64,000 bases of DNA from Mangrovimonas sp. TPBH4 (GCF_001280505.1 NZ_LBIO01000050.1:170872-234871); one strand, 5' to 3'; counted from the first letter of the stretch, positions 37,464-46,707 are shown. Notes: a model not told the origin generated them from the letters alone. Program-made: numbers and translations.

Positions 37464-39335
37464 TTAGGCATCTCCTTCCAATTTTTCTGAGAGTTCAAAC
37501 CAGCGGGCTTCCTTTTCCGCAATGGTATCCATAAGCTGTTGGAGTTCTTGGGATAGTTTGTTGATGGCTTCTGTGGAAAGACTTTCATCCAAGAACTTTG
37601 CTTCCAGTGCTTTTTTGTCTAATTCCAGAGAGCGGATCTTGCTTTCTAGGTTCTTTAGTTCCTTTTGTTCGTTATAGCTTAGTTTTTGGGCTTCGTTTTG
37701 TTTGGTGGCATCCGATGTTTTGGAAGTGTTCTCCTTAGGGATTTCGGCAGGAGGTGTGGATTGTTCGTAGATGCGGTAATCGGTATAGTTTCCAGGGAAG
37801 TCCTGAACTTCCCCTTCGCCTTTAAATACAAATAAGTGATCCACAATCTTGTCCATAAAGTAACGGTCGTGGGACACTACCAAAAGGCAGCCCGGGAAAT
37901 CCAATAAGAATTCTTCCAAGACATTTAGGGTCACGATGTCTAGATCGTTAGTGGGCTCATCCAAAATTAAGAAGTTAGGGTTCTGTATTAAAACGGTACA
38001 GAGGTACAGGCGTTTTTGCTCCCCCCCACTTAGTTTTTCAACATAGTCGTACTGTTTTTTACGGTCGAAGAGGAAGCGCTCCAATAACTGTTGAGCACTA
38101 ATTTGACGGCCTTTTTTTAACGGAATGTAATCACCAAATTCTCTAATGACTTCAATAACTTTTTGCTCGGGCTTGATGTTAATCCCGCCTTGGGTGTAAT
38201 ACCCAAATTTTACGGTATCTCCCACCACCACTTTTCCCGCGTCTGGTTTGATGGTTTGGGTGAGCATGTTGAGAAAGGTGGATTTACCAGTTCCATTTTT
38301 TCCTATGATCCCGATACGTTCCCCTTTTTTGAAGACGTATTCAAATTGATCGAGTATGACCTTGTCTTTATAGGCTTTGGAAATTTTGTGGAGTTCTACA
38401 ATTTTACTGCCCAAGCGTTCCATGTTCAGTTCCAATTGCATGACATGGTCCTTGCGGCGTTGGTGGGCACGGGCCTTGATGTCGTGGAAATCGTCGATAC
38501 GCGACTTGGATTTGGTGGTACGGGCCTTGGGTTGGCGGCGCATCCATTCCAATTCTTTTTTGTAAAGTTGTTTGGCCTTTCCGGTTTCGATGGCTTCTGT
38601 GGCGATTCGGTTTTCCTTTTGTTCCAAATAATAGGAATAGTTCCCTTTATAGGTAAAGAGTTGCCCGTGGTCCAGTTCTATAATTTCGTTGCAGACGCGT
38701 TCCAAGAAGTAACGGTCGTGGGTTACCATAAAGATGGTGAATTGTGCTTTTGCAAAATACTGTTCCAGCCATTCAATCATTTCTAGGTCCAAGTGGTTGG
38801 TAGGCTCATCCAAAATAAGTAGATCGGGATGGCTGATGAGGACTTGGGCCAAAGCTAAACGTTTTTTTTGTCCTCCGGAGAGGGTGCTGATTTTTTGCTC
38901 GAGGTCTTCCAGTTTTAACTGTGACAGGATTTGCTTGATCTGCAATTCAAATTCCCAAGCATTGTGACGCTCCATGGCCTCGAAGGCCGCTTGGTAGGCC
39001 TCGGTATCCTCGGGATGCAAAAGCGCCTTTTCGTATTGGTCCACAATTTTTAGGATAGGCAAATCGGCATTGAAAATGGTACTGTTGATGGTGGCGCTTT
39101 CATCAAACTCGGGCATTTGGGATAAAAAGGCCGTTCGGAGACCTTTACGCATCACTACCTGTCCCGCATCTGGAGTGTCCTCACCCGAAAGGATGTTTAA
39201 TATAGAGGTTTTGCCACTTCCGTTTTTGGCCACAAAGGCAATTTTTTGGTCTTTATGGATGCTAAAGGAGAGGTTGGAAAAGAGCTCCAGTTCTCCATAT
39301 GATTTCGATATTGCTTCGACGTTTAGGTAGTTCAC
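37464..39335 (-). CDS. ABC-F family ATPase (Uup/EttA-like)
   Basis: Soluble tandem ABC ATPase of 623 residues without membrane helices, of the ribosome-associated ABC-F class. Domain one has GSGKTSILNIL and LSGGQKKRLALAQVL. Domain two has GKNGTGKSTFLNML and LSGGEQKRLYLCTVL. The linker between them is charged, and a C-terminal coiled coil (SYNEQKELKNLESKIRSLEL ... EKEARWFELSEKL) is like that of Uup. Uup is linked to DNA structure and ribosome function. Its start faces the polysaccharide locus, with a 102-bp divergent intergenic region. Confidence 0.93.
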   Translation of the reverse strand: MNYLNVEAISKSYGELELFSNLSFSIHKDQKIAFVAKNGSGKTSILNILSGEDTPDAGQVVMRKGLRTAFLSQMPEFDESATINSTIFNADLPILKIVDQYEKALLHPEDTEAYQAAFEAMERHNAWEFELQIKQILSQLKLEDLEQKISTLSGGQKKRLALAQVLISHPDLLILDEPTNHLDLEMIEWLEQYFAKAQFTIFMVTHDRYFLERVCNEIIELDHGQLFTYKGNYSYYLEQKENRIATEAIETGKAKQLYKKELEWMRRQPKARTTKSKSRIDDFHDIKARAHQRRKDHVMQLELNMERLGSKIVELHKISKAYKDKVILDQFEYVFKKGERIGIIGKNGTGKSTFLNMLTQTIKPDAGKVVVGDTVKFGYYTQGGINIKPEQKVIEVIREFGDYIPLKKGRQISAQQLLERFLFDRKKQYDYVEKLSGGEQKRLYLCTVLIQNPNFLILDEPTNDLDIVTLNVLEEFLLDFPGCLLVVSHDRYFMDKIVDHLFVFKGEGEVQDFPGNYTDYRIYEQSTPPAEIPKENTSKTSDATKQNEAQKLSYNEQKELKNLESKIRSLELDKKALEAKFLDESLSTEAINKLSQELQQLMDTIAEKEARWFELSEKLEGDA

Positions 39336-39385
39336 GGTATTTTTTTTGCAAATAACGGAAATAAACCAAAAAAAGAACCAATAGT

Positions 39386-39415
39386 TTTGATATTCCTGTT
39401 GATGGTCTATATTTG
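39386..39415 (+). promoter_or_regulatory. Promoter of the polysaccharide locus
   Basis: TTTG (39386-39389), 18 bp, then TATATTTG (39408-39415), a nearly exact Bacteroidetes -33/-7 pair. Transcription would begin near 39420, about 18 bases before the wza-like ATG at 39438. Confidence 0.7.
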
Positions 39416-39437
39416 TCTGTTAAGAACGTTGCTTTAC

Positions 39438-40232
39438 ATGAAATATACACTCCTTGTTGCCATCCTTATTTTGGGTGTCATGACTTCCTGTGTGCCCCAT
39501 AAGGACATGTTGTACCTTCAGGACAAATCCACGGCTACCGATTCCTTACAGCTGATGGTGGAGACCCAAAAACCTTACCGCGTACAGATCAATGATATTT
39601 TGAGTATTCGTATCAAGGTGTTGGATCAGGATAATGTAAGTATTTTTAACCCCATTGCCGATGCCGCCGATTTGAATGCCTCTTCCAGTGAGCGTGCCTA
39701 TTATGATGGGTTTACTGTAGATGTGCACGGGAATATCCGTATTCCTGTTTTAGGCGAAGTGAATGTATTGGGACGTACTACAGAGGAAATCCAAGGACTT
39801 TTAGAACAACAGTTGTTGGAAGAACAGTTTAAAGAAACGGCCAATATATTTATCACGGTCAAGCTTTCGGGGTTAAGGTATACCACTTTGGGAGAGGTGG
39901 GAAGTCCAGGGTCTAAAGTGTTGTTCCAAGAGCGGGTGAATATTTTTGAGGCCATCGCTAATTCTGGGGAGATTCCAGTGATTGGCGATCGTCAGCATGT
40001 ACAGATCATCAGACAGTACCCGCAGGGGCAGGAGATCCATGAGATTGACCTGACCGATAAGAATGTGATGCAGTCTCCCTGTTATTATATACAGCCCAAT
40101 GATATGATTTATGTAAAGCCTTTAAAGCAAAAGGCTTGGGGAACGGGGACTTCAGGTAAGGAGGTTATGACCACGATAGTTTCCGTGATGGCCTTGGTAA
40201 GTACGACCTTATTGTTAATTAATCGTTTGTAG
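39438..40232 (+). CDS. Wza-like polysaccharide export lipoprotein
   Basis: Outer membrane lipoprotein of 264 residues from MKYTLLVAILILGVMTSC (Cys18 would be lipidated). An upstream in-frame codon at 39387 is rejected because it runs through the promoter. It contains a Poly_export domain (PYRVQINDILSIRIKVLD) and SLBB-type beta-grasp segments (LGEVGSPGSKVLFQERVNIFEAI). A hydrophobic C-terminal helix is visible. It forms the export channel with the Wzc-like kinase encoded 3 bp downstream. It is the first gene of the locus. Confidence 0.93.
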   Translation: MKYTLLVAILILGVMTSCVPHKDMLYLQDKSTATDSLQLMVETQKPYRVQINDILSIRIKVLDQDNVSIFNPIADAADLNASSSERAYYDGFTVDVHGNIRIPVLGEVNVLGRTTEEIQGLLEQQLLEEQFKETANIFITVKLSGLRYTTLGEVGSPGSKVLFQERVNIFEAIANSGEIPVIGDRQHVQIIRQYPQGQEIHEIDLTDKNVMQSPCYYIQPNDMIYVKPLKQKAWGTGTSGKEVMTTIVSVMALVSTTLLLINRL

Positions 40233-40235
40233 TTC

Positions 40236-42722
40236 ATGAGTGAGTTAGATTTTAACGATATAGAACATTCTGAATCAAGAGGGAGTACTTTTGACTTCAA
40301 GGGGTTTTTGTTCAAAGCCTTGAACTTGTGGAAATTGGTCTTGTTATCCATAGGTGTGGCCCTTGTTGTGGCCTATTTGATTAATGTGAGGAAGCAAAAT
40401 GTGTACCGATTGAGTTCCTTAATTTCTGTAGAGAGTGAGCAGAATCCTTTTTTTACTGCCAATACTAGTATTTCCTTTAACTGGGGAGGCGTTTCCGGAA
40501 AAGTGGGGAAGGTGATGACTTCCATAAAAACCCGTAGCCATAATGAAAAGGTGGTCGATTCTTTGCAATACTATATGCAATATATGGTTCAGGGCAAATA
40601 TCGACTACAAGATATTTATTCAGCGGCCCCATTTGAGGTACAATTGAACAAAAATAAGGGGCAATTGCTGGGACAACCCATAGGTATTCGCTTTATTAAT
40701 GAGAGCCAATTTGAGTTATTTGTTGATTTTGGTTCGGCCCAAAGGCAGGTACAACGGTATTCGGATAAGGCCAAATATTCTGTTGAAGTACCCGTTGGTC
40801 CTTTTAAGGAGGTCTACTCTTTGGGGCAGCCTATTGATTTGCCCTTTTTTAGTGGTACATTGGTGTTACGTAAAGGGAAGCGCATTCTGCCTAATAAGGA
40901 GTTCTTTATCCGGTTTTTAAATTTTGACAGTGTTGTTTACTCCTATCAATCAGGAGTGAAAATAGCCCCTTTTTCGGGGTCTTCCTCTTCGGTGTTGACT
41001 TTGGCACTTTCCGGTACCAATAAGGCTAAGATTGTCGATTATTTAAATGCTACTACCGCTATTTTGAGTGAGACCGAATTGGAGCGCAAGAACCAATATG
41101 CTACCAATACTATCAAGTTTATCGACAGTAGTTTGGCGGCGGTAAATGACAATTTGAAGGATGTGGCTGAAGAGATGAATCGGTTTCGTAAGAAAAACAA
41201 GGTCTTTGATATTAGTGAGGAAATGTCCTTGACTTCTGAAAAGCTCAAAAATCTGGATTTGGAAAAGGAAACTGAGCGAGCGAAGTTGAACTATTTGGAA
41301 GCTTTGGAGACCTATTTAAGAACCAAAACCGATTATACGCAAATTGCAGCGCCCACCTCTGTAGGTATTGAAGAAAGCAATATTTTAAGTAGTGTGAAGA
41401 CCATTACCTCTTTAGCCATCGAACGACAAAATTTGGAGTATACGGTCAAGGAGGGGAATGTTCTGTTTAAGGATTTGGACCGAAAGATTGATGCTGAAAA
41501 GAATGTATTGTTGGAAACTATTACGGCAACCAAACAGACCATCACTGCCAATTTGAACAGTATCAGTACAAAAATAGCCCGTTTGGAAATGGAGTTGAGC
41601 AGCTTGCCTGAAGATGAACAGGATTATTTAAAGATTCAGCGTAAGTTGAATTTGAGCCAGGAAGCCTATGATGTGTATATGGCCAAGCGCAGTGAGGCAG
41701 CTATTGTTAAGGCAGCTAATGTGTCGGATATTACCACTATTGACGAAGCCAAAGATATAGGCAATCCTCCTATAGGCCCAAATAAGAGTCTTAACTATAT
41801 GATGGCCTTGATGGTTGGTTTCTTTGCACCGATGTTCCTAATTTTTGTTATTTACTTATTGGATCATACCATTCATGGGTCTGACGAAGTAGAGCAGTTG
41901 TCCAATATTCCCATTTTGGGCTTGATTGGGAAGTATAATTACAAAAACAATTTGGTCGTTTTTGAAAAGCCGAAAGCAGCCGTGTCTGAGTCCTTTCGCT
42001 CCATTCGTTCCAGTTTGCAATTCATTTTAAAAAACAAAGGAGAAGACGGCTTGGGGAAGAGTATCATGATTACTTCTTCGGTAAGTGGAGAAGGGAAGAC
42101 CTTTACTTCCATCAATACCGCAACGGTGTATGCTCTTTCGGGTAAAAAGACCATTTTGTTGGGGTTGGATTTACGTAAGCCTAAGATTTTTGGGGATTTT
42201 AATATCACCAACGATAAGGGTGTTGTGAATTATTTGATAGGGGATAGCAGCTTGGAGGAAGTGGTATTCCATTCGCATATTGAGAACTTGGATGTGATTC
42301 CTTCGGGCCCCGTACCTCCGAACCCTTCGGAATTGTTGATGGGAGAGGCGATGCCAGAGCTTATTAAAACGTTGAGGGAAACTTATGACATTATTATCTT
42401 GGATACGCCTCCTTTAGGGTTAGTAACAGATGCCTTGGAATTGACCCAATATGCCGATGCGACCATTTTTATGGTGCGGTTAGACTATACCAAAAAAGGC
42501 ATGTTGGCCTTGGTGAATGCCAAACACCGGGCTGGAGAGCTTAAGAATATCAGTTTTGTCTTGAACTTCTACAAGCATAAGACCAACCATAACTATGGTT
42601 ATGGCTACGGTTATGGGTACGGTTATGGTTATGGGTACGGGGTGTATGGTGATGCCTATCATGAAGACCCTAACAAACGTGGGGTATTTAAAAAAGTACA
42701 GAACTTTATAAAACGCATTTAA
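40236..42722 (+). CDS. Wzc-like polysaccharide copolymerase and tyrosine autokinase
   Basis: Inner membrane protein of 828 residues. A Wzz-type N-terminal helix lies near 28-50 (LWKLVLLSIGVALVVAYLI), then a long periplasmic coiled-coil region and a second helix near 520-545. The cytoplasmic BY-kinase domain has Walker A VSGEGKTFTSINTA, Walker A' LLGLDLRKPKIFG and Walker B IIILDTPPLG. The C-terminal tail has eight Tyr-Gly pairs at 787-802, plus two more Tyr, the usual phosphorylation cluster. It controls polymer length and export together with the upstream lipoprotein. Confidence 0.95.
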   Translation: MSELDFNDIEHSESRGSTFDFKGFLFKALNLWKLVLLSIGVALVVAYLINVRKQNVYRLSSLISVESEQNPFFTANTSISFNWGGVSGKVGKVMTSIKTRSHNEKVVDSLQYYMQYMVQGKYRLQDIYSAAPFEVQLNKNKGQLLGQPIGIRFINESQFELFVDFGSAQRQVQRYSDKAKYSVEVPVGPFKEVYSLGQPIDLPFFSGTLVLRKGKRILPNKEFFIRFLNFDSVVYSYQSGVKIAPFSGSSSSVLTLALSGTNKAKIVDYLNATTAILSETELERKNQYATNTIKFIDSSLAAVNDNLKDVAEEMNRFRKKNKVFDISEEMSLTSEKLKNLDLEKETERAKLNYLEALETYLRTKTDYTQIAAPTSVGIEESNILSSVKTITSLAIERQNLEYTVKEGNVLFKDLDRKIDAEKNVLLETITATKQTITANLNSISTKIARLEMELSSLPEDEQDYLKIQRKLNLSQEAYDVYMAKRSEAAIVKAANVSDITTIDEAKDIGNPPIGPNKSLNYMMALMVGFFAPMFLIFVIYLLDHTIHGSDEVEQLSNIPILGLIGKYNYKNNLVVFEKPKAAVSESFRSIRSSLQFILKNKGEDGLGKSIMITSSVSGEGKTFTSINTATVYALSGKKTILLGLDLRKPKIFGDFNITNDKGVVNYLIGDSSLEEVVFHSHIENLDVIPSGPVPPNPSELLMGEAMPELIKTLRETYDIIILDTPPLGLVTDALELTQYADATIFMVRLDYTKKGMLALVNAKHRAGELKNISFVLNFYKHKTNHNYGYGYGYGYGYGYGYGVYGDAYHEDPNKRGVFKKVQNFIKRI
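42594..42641 (+). repeat. Eight-unit hexanucleotide tract coding Tyr-Gly
   Basis: Eight copies of TA(T/C)GG(T/C/G) encode residues 787-802 of the Wzc-like kinase. Changes in unit number keep the frame and would alter the number of tail tyrosines. Confidence 0.85.
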
Positions 42723-43316
42723 GTGCTGTCACCATCCCAGAAGATTTTGAAGCGTAGCTTTGACTTTGTGTTGAGTGCGCTGTTGCTCCCTATTTTTATG
42801 TTGCCCATTATTGTATTGGTGTTGTTGGCCAGTTGGGATACCCGACAGTGGGGTTTGTTTTCCCAACAGCGGGTAGGGCAGTATGGGCGTTTGTTTCCTA
42901 TTTATAAAATACGCAGCCTACGAGGTTACCAGCATTCCTTGGGCCAGTTTGAGCAGTATGCCAGTCCTTTTGGGAATTGGTTGCGGAAGCATAAACTGGA
43001 TGAATGGCCGCAATTGTTCAATGTGCTCTTTGGGCATATGAGCTTTGTAGGTCCACGGCCTGATGTAGAAGGTTTTGCGGATGTCTTGGAAGGGGATGAT
43101 CGGGTGGTTTTGGAGGTGAAACCTGGGATTACGGGGCCGGCCACCCTGAAGTATGCCAATGAAGATGAGGTTTTAAGGCAACAATCTGATCCTGAGCTGT
43201 ATAATTGCAAAGTAATTTGGCCGGATAAGGTGGAAATTAACAAAAATTATGTGCAGAATTGGTGCTTTTTTGTAGATTTGAAATATATTATCCAATCATT
43301 TCAAATCAACCTATGA
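42723..43316 (+). CDS. Initiating sugar-phosphate transferase (PglC/WcaJ-type catalytic domain)
   Basis: Membrane enzyme of 197 residues that moves a sugar 1-phosphate from a nucleotide sugar to undecaprenyl phosphate. The N-terminal re-entrant or membrane helix (LSALLLPIFMLPIIVLVLLA) is followed by QQRVGQYGRLFPIYKIRSL, then HKLDEWPQLFNVLFGHMSFVGPRPDVEG and VKPGITGPATL, the bacterial sugar transferase signature. It is the short monotopic form without extra transmembrane helices. It starts with GTG directly after the wzc TAA and overlaps the next gene by ATGA. Confidence 0.92.
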   Translation: MLSPSQKILKRSFDFVLSALLLPIFMLPIIVLVLLASWDTRQWGLFSQQRVGQYGRLFPIYKIRSLRGYQHSLGQFEQYASPFGNWLRKHKLDEWPQLFNVLFGHMSFVGPRPDVEGFADVLEGDDRVVLEVKPGITGPATLKYANEDEVLRQQSDPELYNCKVIWPDKVEINKNYVQNWCFFVDLKYIIQSFQINL

Positions 43317-44605
43317 GCACACACCCAAAGATTGCTATCATCGGACTCGGTTATGTAGGTCTTCCTTTAGCCGTTGAATTTGCCAAACAGTACCCTGTTG
43401 TTGGCTTTGATGTTAATACCAAACGCGTTCAGCAATTATTGGAAGGTGTTGACACCACTTTGGAAGTGGAATCCAAAGACTTGCAAAATGTTATTGTTGG
43501 ATCTTCTGAAAGCGGTTTGGGATTGTTTGTAAGTAGTGATCCTGCTGATATGGCCGATGCCAATATCTATATTGTGACGGTGCCAACCCCTACAGATGCC
43601 TTGAATAAACCTGTGTTTACGCCGTTGGTAAAAGCTAGTGAGACGGTGGGGAAGGTGTTGAAGAAAGACGATATTGTTATTTATGAATCGACCGTGTATC
43701 CTGGGGTTACCGAGGATATTTGTGTGCCTATTTTGGAAACGCACTCCGGACTTGTGTTCAATACCGATTTTTATGCAGGCTATTCTCCGGAACGTATCAA
43801 TCCGGGGGACAAGACCCATACGGTGACCAAGATTTTAAAAGTAACTTCTGGGTCGACTCCTGAAGTGGCTGAGGTTGTGGATCGCTTGTACCGCTCCATT
43901 ATTACGGCAGGGACCCATAAGGCGCCCTCGATTAAGGTGGCTGAAGCGGCCAAGGTGATTGAGAATTCACAGCGCGACATTAATATTGCCTTTGTTAATG
44001 AGCTTTCCAAGATTTTTCGATTATTGGATATTGATACGCAGGCTGTTTTGGAGGCTGCGGGTACCAAGTGGAACTTTATCAACTTTACCCCTGGTTTGGT
44101 TGGAGGGCATTGTATTGGGGTAGATCCTTACTATTTGGCCCAAAAAGCTATTGAGACCGGTTATAATCCGGAGATTATTTTGGCGGGACGGAAGATGAAT
44201 GATAGTATGGGGCAGTATGTGGCCCAGGAGACTGTGAAGATGATGATCAAGAACGGGGCTCGTATTAAGGGGGCCAATGTGTTGGTGCTAGGGATTACTT
44301 TTAAGGAAAACTGTCCGGATATTCGCAACTCTCGAGTGATTGATATTATTAGGGAGTTTGAGACTTATGGGGTGGAAGTGGATGTGTTTGACCCCTGGGC
44401 TTCGGCTGAGGAGGTTCACGAAGAATATGGCTTGGACTTAATCTGTTGCGCTGATCAATTGCAGGCTCAATATGAGGGGATTGTTTTGGCCGTGTCCCAT
44501 AAGGAGTTTTTGGAGTTGGATATACAGGGCTTGAAATCGGAGGGCTGTGTTTTGTTTGATGTGAAGTCTTTGTTGCCTAAGGGTGTTGTGGATGCGCGGT
44601 TGTGA
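43313..44605 (+). CDS. UDP-N-acetylhexosamine dehydrogenase (WbpA/TviB-like)
   Basis: NAD-dependent dehydrogenase of 430 residues that oxidises C6 of UDP-HexNAc to the uronic acid. The N-terminal GxGxxG is IGLGYVGLPLAVEFA, then VPTPTDALNKPVFTPL, and the catalytic Cys267 is in GGHCIGVDPYYL. The start ATG overlaps the TGA of the transferase gene. Together with the WbpP-like epimerase at 46720 it would give UDP-GlcNAcA or UDP-GalNAcA, as in the Vi capsule pathway. The WbpP pairing supports the use of UDP-HexNAc over UDP-Glc; the exact isomer is inferred. Confidence 0.92.
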   Translation: MSTHPKIAIIGLGYVGLPLAVEFAKQYPVVGFDVNTKRVQQLLEGVDTTLEVESKDLQNVIVGSSESGLGLFVSSDPADMADANIYIVTVPTPTDALNKPVFTPLVKASETVGKVLKKDDIVIYESTVYPGVTEDICVPILETHSGLVFNTDFYAGYSPERINPGDKTHTVTKILKVTSGSTPEVAEVVDRLYRSIITAGTHKAPSIKVAEAAKVIENSQRDINIAFVNELSKIFRLLDIDTQAVLEAAGTKWNFINFTPGLVGGHCIGVDPYYLAQKAIETGYNPEIILAGRKMNDSMGQYVAQETVKMMIKNGARIKGANVLVLGITFKENCPDIRNSRVIDIIREFETYGVEVDVFDPWASAEEVHEEYGLDLICCADQLQAQYEGIVLAVSHKEFLELDIQGLKSEGCVLFDVKSLLPKGVVDARL

Positions 44606-45356
44606 TATTTTTTCTTTTTATATTTTTATTAATAGATGATAGATTAGCTTTACGTAATCTAAAGGTTTCTTCGCTCTGCTCTGAATGACAAGGGATTTCT
44701 TATTGTTATTAAAGTATGTGATTTATTTAGAACCTATGAATGACAGGTGTTATTGTCATGCAGAAGGAGTGGAACGACTGAAGCATCTTTTTTCGGAGAC
44801 GGTTATTGAGGGGGTAAAGATTAGCTTCGCCGAACCTAAAGATTCTTCGCTACGCTCTGAATGACATAGGACTATTTTTGAGATTGATAAATGTTTTTGT
44901 TATTCAGAAGGTTCTTCGCTGCGCTCTGAATGACATAGAGCTATTTTTGCGATTAATAAAAGGGGAATGTCATGCAGAAGGAACGGAGTGACTGAAGCAT
45001 CTCCTAAAGGATAAGATAAAAGTGGCTTAAGATTCATCACTTCGTTCTGAAATCGAAGATTCGACGTTGTCAATGACAACTAGCTTTATTGAGGGGGTAA
45101 AGATTAGCTTCGCCTAACCTAAAGATTCTTCGCTGCGCTCTGAATGACATAGAGCTATTTTTGCGATTAATAAAAGGGGAATGTCATGCAGAAGGAACGG
45201 AGTGACTGAAGCATCTCCTAAAGGGTAAGATAAAAGTGGCTTAAGATTCATCACTTCGTTCTGAAATCGAAGATTCGACGTAGTCAATGACAATGGTTCT
45301 TCTTTTTTTGTTTCTTGATTATGTTCGTTTTGGATTGGAATCATATGGGAGAAATT
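44606..45356. repeat. Extragenic repeat region, left block
   Basis: No gene is supported. It holds three short repeat families. Family A (AGATTAGCTTCGC ... CTCTGAATGACA) has copies at 44641-44690, 44818-44866, 44912-44935 and 45101-45149. Family B (GTCATGCAGAAGG ... ACTGAAGCATCT) has copies at 44755-44788, 44969-45002 and 45183-45216. Family C (GAAATCGAAGATTCGACG ... TCAATGACAA) has copies at 45049-45079 and 45263-45293. A block of 168 bp occurs twice, 214 bp apart. Confidence 0.85.
44912..45293 (+). repeat. 168-bp near-identical direct duplication, period 214 bp
   Basis: 44912-45079 and 45126-45293 differ at about two positions by eye. Each copy contains one A-type 3' half, one B and one C element. 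The similarity points to a recent event. Confidence 0.88.
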
Positions 45357-45662
45357 TTAAATCTCATTATTTAGAAATCTCCATTCGGGATTGAATTGTT
45401 TTATTAATATCTCCTTCTTTACTCTTCTAAATCCTTTAAGCTGTTTTTCTCTTTGAATGGCTTGAGCAATATCGAAAAAGTGTTCGTAATAGATTAAGAA
45501 ATAGCATTTGTATTTTGCAGTGAATGACTTAGAAAATGGTAAAGGGTTCATGTGGAATTCCAATCTCTCTTGTAGGTTGCCTGTAACTCCTGTATACAAT
45601 ACTGTTTTGGATTTGTTGGTTAAGATGTAGATATAGTAATTGTGAGTTCCCTTGGTTTTCAT
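45357..45662 (-). CDS. Solo GIY-YIG domain protein (second of three)
   Basis: Protein of 101 residues. The core is YYIYILTNKSKTVLYTGVTGNLQERLEFH with the conserved Arg, and the Glu helix is IQREKQLKGFRRVKK. It belongs to the same subfamily as the first GIY-YIG protein (shared YTGVT.NLQERL and REKQ.KG.RR motifs) but is clearly diverged. The gene is embedded in the repeat region, with A-type copies in the same plus-strand orientation on both sides (45101 and 45680). The gene itself is intact. No partner domain is present. Confidence 0.85.
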   Translation of the reverse strand: MKTKGTHNYYIYILTNKSKTVLYTGVTGNLQERLEFHMNPLPFSKSFTAKYKCYFLIYYEHFFDIAQAIQREKQLKGFRRVKKEILIKQFNPEWRFLNNEI

Positions 45663-46349
45663 AGGATAAATTTAAGAAAAGATTAGCTTCGCTGAACCTA
45701 AGGATTCTTCGCTTTGCTCTGAATGAGAAGGGGATTGTCATGCAGAAGGAGCGAAGTGACTGAAGCATCTTTTTATGATGGGATACTGGGATTATAGATT
45801 CATCGCTACCGCTCTGAATGACATAGGGCTGTTTGTTGAGATTAATAATTATTTTCATTCTACAGAAAATTTTTCGCTGTGTTCTCAATGGCAAGGGGAC
45901 TGTCATGCAGAGGGAGTTTAGCGACTGAAGCATCTTTTAATAGTCAAGAAGCTTTATCAAATTGAGATTCTTTGCTTTGCTCTGAATGATAATCGCTTGT
46001 TGTTATACAAGGGGAAAGAGAGGGACAGAATCATCTTTTTACGATGTGATACTGGGATTATAGGTTCATCGCTACCGCTCTGAAATCGAAGATTCGACGT
46101 AGTCAATGACAATAAGCTTTTTTTGAAGAAGAAGATTAGCTTCGCTGAACCTAAAGGTTTCTTTGCTACGCTCTGAATGACATCTAGCTTAATTGAGGGG
46201 GCTAAAGTTATATATTAGCTTTACTGAACCTAATGGTTTCTACAATTCGTACTGAAATCTAAGATTCGACTTAGTCAATGACAAAGGAGATTTCTTAATA
46301 TAACTTTTACTATAAAAAAGCTTACTTTTACTAGACAATTTTTTATGAT
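45663..46349. repeat. Extragenic repeat region, right block
   Basis: A-type copies are at 45680-45728 and 46133-46182 with a degenerate one near 46214-46253. B-type copies are at 45737-45770 and 45902-45935, and C-type copies at 46082-46112 and 46254-46284. The rest is diverged repeat-like A+T-rich sequence and no gene is supported. Confidence 0.8.
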
Positions 46350-46415
46350 ATGGGGACAGCAAATATTTCAGAGTATAGTTATTTGGTTACGGGAGGCGCT
46401 GGGTTCAACCCGTGA
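46350..46415 (+). pseudogene. Truncated duplicate of the start of the adjacent epimerase gene
   Basis: Reading from ATG 46350 gives MGTANISEYSYLVTGGAGFN, then Pro and a stop. Bases 46374-46407 match 46738-46771, inside the start of the intact epimerase gene, at 30 of 34 positions, and the encoded YSYLVTGGAGF matches its YSYLITGGAGF. Homology ends sharply after GGGTTCA. The GIY-YIG gene begins 22 bp later. The fragment is a decayed relative rather than an exact copy. Confidence 0.75.
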
Positions 46416-46428
46416 AATGATGATAAGT

Positions 46429-46707
46429 ATGGAAAAGACGTATTATTATATTTACATTTTAAAGTCTTTAAAAGATGGTAAGAAATATACGGGCTACACC
46501 CAAGACTTGTCATCAAGATTTGAGGCACATCAGAGAGGGAACGTGTTATCTACCAAACATAGGAGGCCTTTTGAATTAATATATTTTGAGGGGTGTTTAT
46601 CTCATAAGGATGCATTAAGACGAGAAAAGTATCTCAAGACACACTACGGGACATTGTTTTTAGGAAATCACCTCAAATCTTATTTCACAGGTCAAGAAAT
46701 AAAGTAA
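46429..46707 (+). CDS. Solo GIY-YIG domain protein (third of three)
   Basis: Protein of 92 residues from MEKTYYYIYILKS; the open frame extends to 46345 but runs through the epimerase remnant, so that longer start is rejected. The core is YYIYILKSLKDGKKYTGYTQDLSSRFEAHQ and the Glu helix is ALRREKYLKTHYG. It is a different branch from the other two copies (YTGYT rather than YTGVT). It lies between the truncated epimerase start and the intact epimerase, 12 bp before the latter ATG. Confidence 0.85.
   Translation: MEKTYYYIYILKSLKDGKKYTGYTQDLSSRFEAHQRGNVLSTKHRRPFELIYFEGCLSHKDALRREKYLKTHYGTLFLGNHLKSYFTGQEIK

Noticed and set aside
38163..38786. 207-codon plus-strand frame opposite the ABC-F gene
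   Set aside because: Shadow of a strongly conserved ATPase gene on the other strand.
45114..45344. Minus-strand open frame of about 76 codons in the repeat block
   Set aside because: It is built from the extragenic repeats (its C-terminus reads CHSERSEESLG, a typical repeat-derived peptide) and has no gene-like start region.
45529..45933. Minus-strand open frame of about 134 codons overlapping the second GIY-YIG gene
   Set aside because: It runs in another frame through repeats and the start of the GIY-YIG gene and contains no recognisable domain.
44606..46349. Decayed insertion sequence or prophage remnant
   Set aside because: No transposase-, integrase- or phage-like reading frame is seen; the region consists of short repeats and one intact GIY-YIG gene.
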